DNA of 64,000 nt, taken from Mycolicibacterium insubricum (lineage in GTDB: Bacteria > Actinomycetota > Actinomycetes > Mycobacteriales > Mycobacteriaceae). The position numbers and the translations under genes are program-made. This document shows, piece after piece, positions 54,541-64,000 of this stretch (position 1 is the stretch's first letter; every line of letters begins with the position of its first letter). The DNA lies in assembly GCF_010731615.1 (NCBI RefSeq), contig NZ_AP022618.1, forward strand, positions 3,782,001 through 3,846,000, in the 5' to 3' direction. The notes under the pieces were generated by a model. It did not search any database. It had not been told where the DNA came from and saw only the letters and a list, made by a program, of their open reading frames with translations.

Positions 54541-56454
54541 TCAGGACAACAAGAACAGTTCGTTGGAGAAATCCGCTGAACTGGAGCACCAGAGCGCGGT
54601 GCCCCCGCCGAAGGCCAGCACCCGGTTGCGCGGGGATTCACCCTGCCGGCACGGACTGGCCACCATGCTGACATCGGCTCCCTGCGCGGACAGCGACACC
54701 ACGGTCAGCGGGGCAGTCTGGGGCACCGACCCGCTCACCGGGTGCGGGTCGCGGTAACCGGCCGCGGTGAGCCAACTGTTGGTGAGCGCCCCGTGGTTGA
54801 CGGGCACCAGCATCCCGCCGTAGTCGACGTTCTGTTGCAGGGACGGGTAGGACAATCGCGGTACCTCGAGGCCCAGGTCGGTGACCCGAAGCACGGTCGA
54901 CTGGGTGGGGTAACCGACGTCCATGACCACCAGTCGGCGGTCGCGCCGGACAGCCAGGACGGTGTAGCTGTAGAAATCGGCTTTGAGCACCGCGGTGATC
55001 ACGTACCCGTCCGGGGCCGACGGCGCAGTGAGGGTACCGGTGACCTCGGAACGCAATGCCAGACCGCCGGCATCCACCACGCCGATCACCCGGACCTCCC
55101 CCGACGTGTCCAATATGACGGGCCGCTCGTCGGCTATGCCCGTGGAGACCGCCGTGTCCTCCACCGGCTCACCCGAGTCCAGGGCAAAGGTCAGCAATCG
55201 CGAATCGTCGGTGCCGCCGCAACCCTGCACCACCATCGCCAGTGCCTGACTGGCCTTGCGGGTGAGGTGCACGTCGGTGGGAACACGGCAGTCGGCTTTC
55301 CACGGTTGGGTGCCATCCCCAGCGGCGCGGAATTGCCGGCTCGACGTCGGTGTGCCCGTCGCGGCGTCGATCATCACCAGGTCGGTACCCACAATCAACC
55401 CGGTGTCTTCGAATCGGCTCGCCGAAACCAAGGCCGCGAAGACCCAGCGCCAGTCGTTGCCGTAGGTTCGACCGCCGGCGGCCGACACCAATTTTCCGAA
55501 AGCATCGCTGCTCCAGGCGATCCGGCCGGTTGCGGCTTCGATCCCGTACGTGAGGGTCACCGGCCCCTTCGACGCGGTCTGCACCAGCAACCAGGGACCG
55601 TCGCGCTCGTACCGCAAATCCGGGCCGAAGGCGTAACTCACCGCCGACGGGAACTCGACCGTCCACAGGGTCCGTCCTTCGGGGCCGTAGGCGCGCAGAA
55701 CCCGATCCGCGGCGACGGCCACCCCACCCGTCAGGGGCACGACGGCAGAAATCTTCCCGCCCGACGCTGGCGACGGATCCACCCGCACCACCCGGAAGAT
55801 CCCCGATGGCCCCGAGCTCGCATACATGGCGGTCGACGCCGACGCCGCGGGACCGGGCTTGGTCCGCGCAATACCGACCATCCCCACCGCGGCCACGCAT
55901 ACGGCAGTCAGCACCGCCACCGAGGCCGTCGACCGCAAACGCCATCCGTCCAACCCGTCGCGACGTGCGCCGAGGATGATCCCGACCACCGTTACCGCGC
56001 ACACCAGGCACACCCACCGGAACCCGAACCGCAGGTCGGGGACTTCCGGCAGATCCCGCACGGCCTCGACGCCCGCAACCGCGACGAATACTCCGCTCCC
56101 GCGCAGCGCGACCACCACCCCTGTCGCACTCAGAATCACCACTGCGGCGACGACGGCGCGTGCCCGGCGGCCCGGGAGCCACTTCGCCACCGCCACCCGG
56201 GCCACCGCCAGCAGCAGCGTGGCCACCGCGACGACGAGGGCCCAGCGGCCGACGGTCGCTCCGGTCCACCAGGAACCACCCGATCGGTACCACGACGGCG
56301 CGGCCCCCAGCATCCGGAGACCGACGGCGACCGCCCCAATCCCTGCGCCGACGAGGCACCCGGCCCGCAGCCACGGTCGATGGTCCGGCGAAACGTCATC
56401 GTTGTCGTCGTCCTTCGGCTCCGTACCGTTGGCGTCAGCAGATTCGGGCTCCAC
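54541..56454 (-). CDS. Membrane protein with PQQ/beta-propeller-like extracytoplasmic domain
   Basis: A 637-residue protein. The first 30 residues are acidic; residues about 30-205 hold five predicted membrane helices (LRAGCLVGAGIGAVAVGLRM, WALVVAVATLLLAVARVAVA and others). Residues about 215-637 lack helices and show repeated short strands with Trp, Gly and Thr (GRTLWTVEFPSAVSYAFG, GIEAATGRIAWSSDAFG, VMIDAATGTPTSSRQF), resembling PQQ-type propeller repeats outside the membrane. GTG 56454 is the start. The function is unknown; sensing or envelope assembly is possible. Confidence 0.75.
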   Translation of the reverse strand: MEPESADANGTEPKDDDNDDVSPDHRPWLRAGCLVGAGIGAVAVGLRMLGAAPSWYRSGGSWWTGATVGRWALVVAVATLLLAVARVAVAKWLPGRRARAVVAAVVILSATGVVVALRGSGVFVAVAGVEAVRDLPEVPDLRFGFRWVCLVCAVTVVGIILGARRDGLDGWRLRSTASVAVLTAVCVAAVGMVGIARTKPGPAASASTAMYASSGPSGIFRVVRVDPSPASGGKISAVVPLTGGVAVAADRVLRAYGPEGRTLWTVEFPSAVSYAFGPDLRYERDGPWLLVQTASKGPVTLTYGIEAATGRIAWSSDAFGKLVSAAGGRTYGNDWRWVFAALVSASRFEDTGLIVGTDLVMIDAATGTPTSSRQFRAAGDGTQPWKADCRVPTDVHLTRKASQALAMVVQGCGGTDDSRLLTFALDSGEPVEDTAVSTGIADERPVILDTSGEVRVIGVVDAGGLALRSEVTGTLTAPSAPDGYVITAVLKADFYSYTVLAVRRDRRLVVMDVGYPTQSTVLRVTDLGLEVPRLSYPSLQQNVDYGGMLVPVNHGALTNSWLTAAGYRDPHPVSGSVPQTAPLTVVSLSAQGADVSMVASPCRQGESPRNRVLAFGGGTALWCSSSADFSNELFLLS

Positions 56455-56585
56455 GCCCCAATCGTGTCACCCGTTCCCCGCAGCCCTCGTCACCAATCAG
56501 CCTGCCGGTAGTTTCGCTGTGACTTCCCTGTGATAGTGCTAGCCTCCGAAAAGGGACGCTGGGGAGGCGTCAGAAATGGGGAACC

Positions 56586-56963
56586 ATGAAGGCTTTTCGA
56601 ATCGCGGTGGCGGCCACGATGCTCTCCGGAGCAGCGATCGGACTCGCCTGTCCTGCCAACGCAGCGCTCGACGCCGGAACCTACAAAATGAAGATCACGT
56701 CGACCAACCAACCCCGTGATTTCAAGGTGGGCAGCGGGCAATACTGGAACGCCGAGGACTGTGGCCAGGACTGCCGGCACGTCACCATCCCCAACGGGGA
56801 CGTCCCCTACGACTTCCAGCGAAGCGGTTCGACCTGGACCGCCGTCAATCCGAACCCTCCGGTCGGACCTGGTTTCACAGTCACGGTTGACGACAATTCC
56901 CTGGCCGGTTCGATGGCCTATGCGGACGGCGCTCAGTTCGGTTTCCAATTGACCAGGAACTGA
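56586..56963 (+). CDS. Small secreted protein
   Basis: A 125-residue exported protein with a Sec signal peptide: MKAF, a hydrophobic core and probable cleavage after ANA at residue 26. The mature part (about 99 residues) has two Cys in EDCGQDCRHV, likely paired, and alternating strands (TYKMKITSTN, SGSTWTAVNPN, FTVTVDDNS, FGFQLTRN) that suggest a small beta fold. It starts at ATG 56586 and ends 22 bases before a strong terminator hairpin. It resembles the many small secreted mycobacterial proteins of unknown function. Confidence 0.8.
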   Translation: MKAFRIAVAATMLSGAAIGLACPANAALDAGTYKMKITSTNQPRDFKVGSGQYWNAEDCGQDCRHVTIPNGDVPYDFQRSGSTWTAVNPNPPVGPGFTVTVDDNSLAGSMAYADGAQFGFQLTRN

Positions 56964-56985
56964 CCGGCAATAAGACATCCAATTA

Positions 56986-57015
56986 CAAAACCCCCCGTTT
57001 TTGCGGGGGGTTTTG
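56986..57015. terminator. Bidirectional rho-independent terminator
   Basis: A 12-base perfect stem, CAAAACCCCCCG (56986-56997) with CGGGGGGTTTTG (57004-57015), closes a 6-base loop. It lies 22 bases after the secreted-protein stop (plus strand) and immediately after the 3' end of the 5S gene (minus strand), so it should end both transcripts. Each direction has a T-rich segment within or after the stem. Confidence 0.9.
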
Positions 57016-57019
57016 TGTG

Positions 57020-57134
57020 TGTTCGGCGGTGTCCTACTTTTCCACCCTGTTGGGCAGTATCATCGGCGCTGGTAGGCTTAGCTTCCGGGTTCGGGATGGG
57101 TCCGGGCGTTTCCCTGCCGCTGTGGCCGCCGTAA
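57020..57134 (-). rRNA. rrf: 5S ribosomal RNA
   Basis: About 115 bases on the minus strand. The 5' end reads TTACGGCGGCCACAGCGGC and the 3' end CCGCCGAACA, which pair as helix I. The segment CCCGGAAGCTAAGCCTACC is the conserved central part. It is the last gene of the operon. Confidence 0.97.
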
Positions 57135-57352
57135 CTCTATTTTATTGTATCTGGTGTCGTGGTGGTGGGTGGCGCGGCCCCGTTTGTGGGGGGTGCTGCC
57201 GGCCCGGTTGTCACCGTGGTCACCATTGAAGTGTGTTTTTGGTGGTGGGGTGTGGGTGGTTTGTGGTGGTTGCGAGACAGTGTGTCTATGTTTTCGTCAT
57301 TGGTTTTGGCTTACATTTGTTCCCGGTCCGACCCTTTTGTGGGGGTTGGTGG
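57135..57352 (-). other. 23S-5S spacer of the rRNA operon
   Basis: A 218-base spacer with no tRNA and no convincing open frame. It carries T/G-rich plus-strand sequence and is expected to be removed by RNase processing of the precursor. Confidence 0.8.
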
Positions 57353-62444
<5,092 letters not shown>

Positions 62445-62777
62445 CCCCCACACAACAGTGCAGGCACGATTTTCAATCAGAAAAAATGATCACAAACAAA
62501 AGACACCAAAAACTGGCATCCAAAAAAACAACCACACCCTAAACGGGAAAAAGAATGCGGCCAAAAAACAACAAACAAAAACCACCAAACACACTATTGA
62601 GTTCTCAAACAACAGGCCGTGACAGTACCGAAGGCTTTTCGGCCTCCAGACTTTGACTTTCTGTCTTTGCTGCCCTCTCCGGGGCAACCCGACCAGCTTA
62701 AGCCGATCCGGTCTGGCAAGTCAAGCTGGCATCTGGGGGATCTTTTGTGATCGCGCCCACACGCTGCCGGACTCTGC
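62445..62777 (-). promoter_or_regulatory. rRNA operon leader region
   Basis: This 333-base gap between murA and the 16S gene has no protein gene. Read on the minus strand it holds the promoter at 62695-62724, then a leader with the conserved mycobacterial segment TTGTTTGAGAACTCAATAG (about 62593-62611), whose GAGAACTC palindrome resembles the box B/box A antitermination elements. The stretch next to the 16S gene is A/T-rich and probably contains the RNase III processing arm. Confidence 0.8.
62695..62724 (-). promoter_or_regulatory. rRNA operon promoter (sigma-A type)
   Basis: On the minus strand TTGACT (62719-62724) and TAAGCT (62695-62700) are separated by 18 bases, matching the -35 and -10 pattern of mycobacterial rrn promoters. 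It lies about 250 bases upstream of the mature 16S 5' end. Further promoters inside the end of murA are possible: a TAGTAT hexamer overlaps the murA stop region. Confidence 0.75.
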
Positions 62778-64000
62778 CTATACTACCCGCTCGATCTCGG
62801 CTCCCAAACCCTTGAGGTTCTCCACGAACAGCGGATAGCCCCGATCGATGTGGTAGACGTCGTGCACCTCGGTCTGGCCGTCGGCCACCAGGCCGGCCAG
62901 AACCAGCCCGGCGCCGGCCCGGATGTCCGAGGACCAGACCGGCGCACTGGACAGCTGCGGGATACCGCGGACGACGGCGTGGTGGCCGTCGGTCCGGGCG
63001 TCGGCTCCCAGGCGGATCATCTCCTCGACGAACCGGAACCGCGCCTCGAAGACGTTCTCGGTGATCATCGAGGTGCCGTCGGCGATGGCGGCCAGCGCGA
63101 TCGCCATCGGCTGAAGGTCCGTCGGGAAACCCGGATAGGGCAGCGTCGAGACATTCACCGCCCGGGGCCGCTCGTACTGGGTCACCCGGAAGCCGTCGTC
63201 GCTCTGGGTGACGGTGGCGCCGGCGTCGTGCAGCTTGTGCAGCACGAGTTGCAGATGGGAGGGATCGACCCCGGTGATGGTTACGTCACCGCGCGTCATC
63301 GCTGCCGCGATCCCCCAGGTGGCCGCGACGATGCGGTCGCCGATGCACCGGTGCCGGGTGGGATGCAGCTTGTCGACCCCGGTGATGGTCAGGGTGGAAG
63401 TGCCGGCGCCCTCGATCAGGGCGCCCATCCCCACCAGCATGTCGCACAGGTCCACCACGTCGGGCTCCCGGGCCACGTTGTGGATCACCGTCGTGCCCTC
63501 GGCGAGCACCGCCGCCATCAGGATGTTCTCGGTGGCCCCCACCGAGGGGAACTCCAGCTGGATCTCGGCGCCGTGCAGCGCGTCGGCGGTGGCGACCACG
63601 CAGCCGTGCTCGATCGAGCACTGTGCGCCCAGCTGGCGCAGTCCGGATTGATGCATGTCCAGCGGCCGGGAGCCGATCGCGTCGCCGCCGGGCAGCGCAA
63701 CCCGGGCCCGTTTGCACCGGCCCACCAGCGGGCCGAGCACGCACACCGATGCCCGGAACTGGCGCACGGCGGCGAAGTCGGCGTCGTACTTGGGTTCGTC
63801 CGGGGTGGTGATCCGGACGACGTCTCGGTCCAGCTCGACAGTGGCACCCAGGCCACGCAGCACCTCGGCCATCAGCGGGACGTCGAGGATGTCCGGACAG
63901 TTGCTGATGGTGGTGGTGCCCTCGGCCAGCAGCGCGGCAGCCATCAGTTTCAGCACACTGTTCTTGGCGCCGCCCACCGCCACCTCACCGGCCAGCCGCG
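62778..64000 (-). CDS. murA: UDP-N-acetylglucosamine 1-carboxyvinyltransferase MurA, 5' end outside window
   Basis: The C-terminal 407 residues of MurA, the first committed enzyme of peptidoglycan synthesis, which transfers enolpyruvate from PEP to UDP-GlcNAc. It enters at the right edge in frame as [17 protein letters not shown], so only about 10-12 residues are missing. The active-site loop reads [20 protein letters not shown]: the residue that is Cys in E. coli MurA is Asp here, the known change behind mycobacterial fosfomycin resistance. It lies immediately upstream of the rRNA operon on the same strand, as in M. tuberculosis (Rv1315-rrs). Confidence 0.97.
   Translation of the reverse strand, partial: RLAGEVAVGGAKNSVLKLMAAALLAEGTTTISNCPDILDVPLMAEVLRGLGATVELDRDVVRITTPDEPKYDADFAAVRQFRASVCVLGPLVGRCKRARVALPGGDAIGSRPLDMHQSGLRQLGAQCSIEHGCVVATADALHGAEIQLEFPSVGATENILMAAVLAEGTTVIHNVAREPDVVDLCDMLVGMGALIEGAGTSTLTITGVDKLHPTRHRCIGDRIVAATWGIAAAMTRGDVTITGVDPSHLQLVLHKLHDAGATVTQSDDGFRVTQYERPRAVNVSTLPYPGFPTDLQPMAIALAAIADGTSMITENVFEARFRFVEEMIRLGADARTDGHHAVVRGIPQLSSAPVWSSDIRAGAGLVLAGLVADGQTEVHDVYHIDRGYPLFVENLKGLGAEIERVV

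Overview
The window is high-GC actinobacterial DNA from a rapidly growing Mycobacterium (Mycolicibacterium). Gene order from about 27 kb to the right end follows the M. tuberculosis Rv1343c-Rv1315 block in inverted orientation: lprD, rdgB, rph, Rv1339, murI, Rv1337, Rv1333, Rv1332, clpS, dinG, glgE, glgB, Rv1324, fadA4, Rv1322A, two Rv1318c-1320c-type cyclases flanking nucS, alkA, ogt, then an rrf-rrl-rrs operon and murA. The 16S gene has the short helix 18 seen in rapid growers, and the rRNA spacer has no tRNA genes.

Left third (1-22.3 kb): a catabolic gene cluster with no counterpart in that core block. It holds a thiolase (cut by the window edge), two class III CoA-transferases, seven acyl-CoA dehydrogenase subunits (six of them in three adjacent long/short pairs), two amidohydrolases, a Rieske oxygenase and a separate [2Fe-2S] ferredoxin, a carboxymuconolactone decarboxylase-like protein, an NTF2-like protein, an enoyl-CoA hydratase, an acyl-CoA synthetase, an LLM-type F420 oxidoreductase, an SDR and two TetR regulators. 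A palindrome GAGAAT-n3-ATTCTC sits in front of three of its transcription units, a one-mismatch copy precedes one TetR gene, and a half copy precedes the SDR. I read this as one TetR-controlled regulon that activates and beta-oxidises a bulky, probably cyclic, acid. The substrate cannot be named from sequence.

Middle (22.3-33 kb): a large membrane protein joining a pseudokinase-like segment to a lysylphosphatidylglycerol-synthase-type membrane domain, an alpha/beta hydrolase, a D-amino-acid-dehydrogenase-like flavoprotein, tRNA-Leu(TAG), LprD and a DUF3817 protein, an MFS pump, an acyltransferase, and the housekeeping run rdgB-rph-Rv1339-murI.

Right-centre (33-54 kb): rhomboid protease, S58-type peptidase, DUF2017 and clpS; dinG; a zinc metallopeptidase lipoprotein; the glgE-glgB glucan genes; a cysteine-free thioredoxin-fold protein; fadA4 and methylmalonyl-CoA epimerase; the two cyclases; and the alkA-ogt alkylation-repair operon. 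Compared with M. tuberculosis, mec-cysO-cysM, pncB1 and glgP are missing from their usual places.

Right end (53.7-64 kb): about 3.3 kb of unfamiliar genes lies between ogt and the rRNA operon. The operon is read on the minus strand from downstream of murA and ends at a strong hairpin shared with a converging gene for a small secreted protein.
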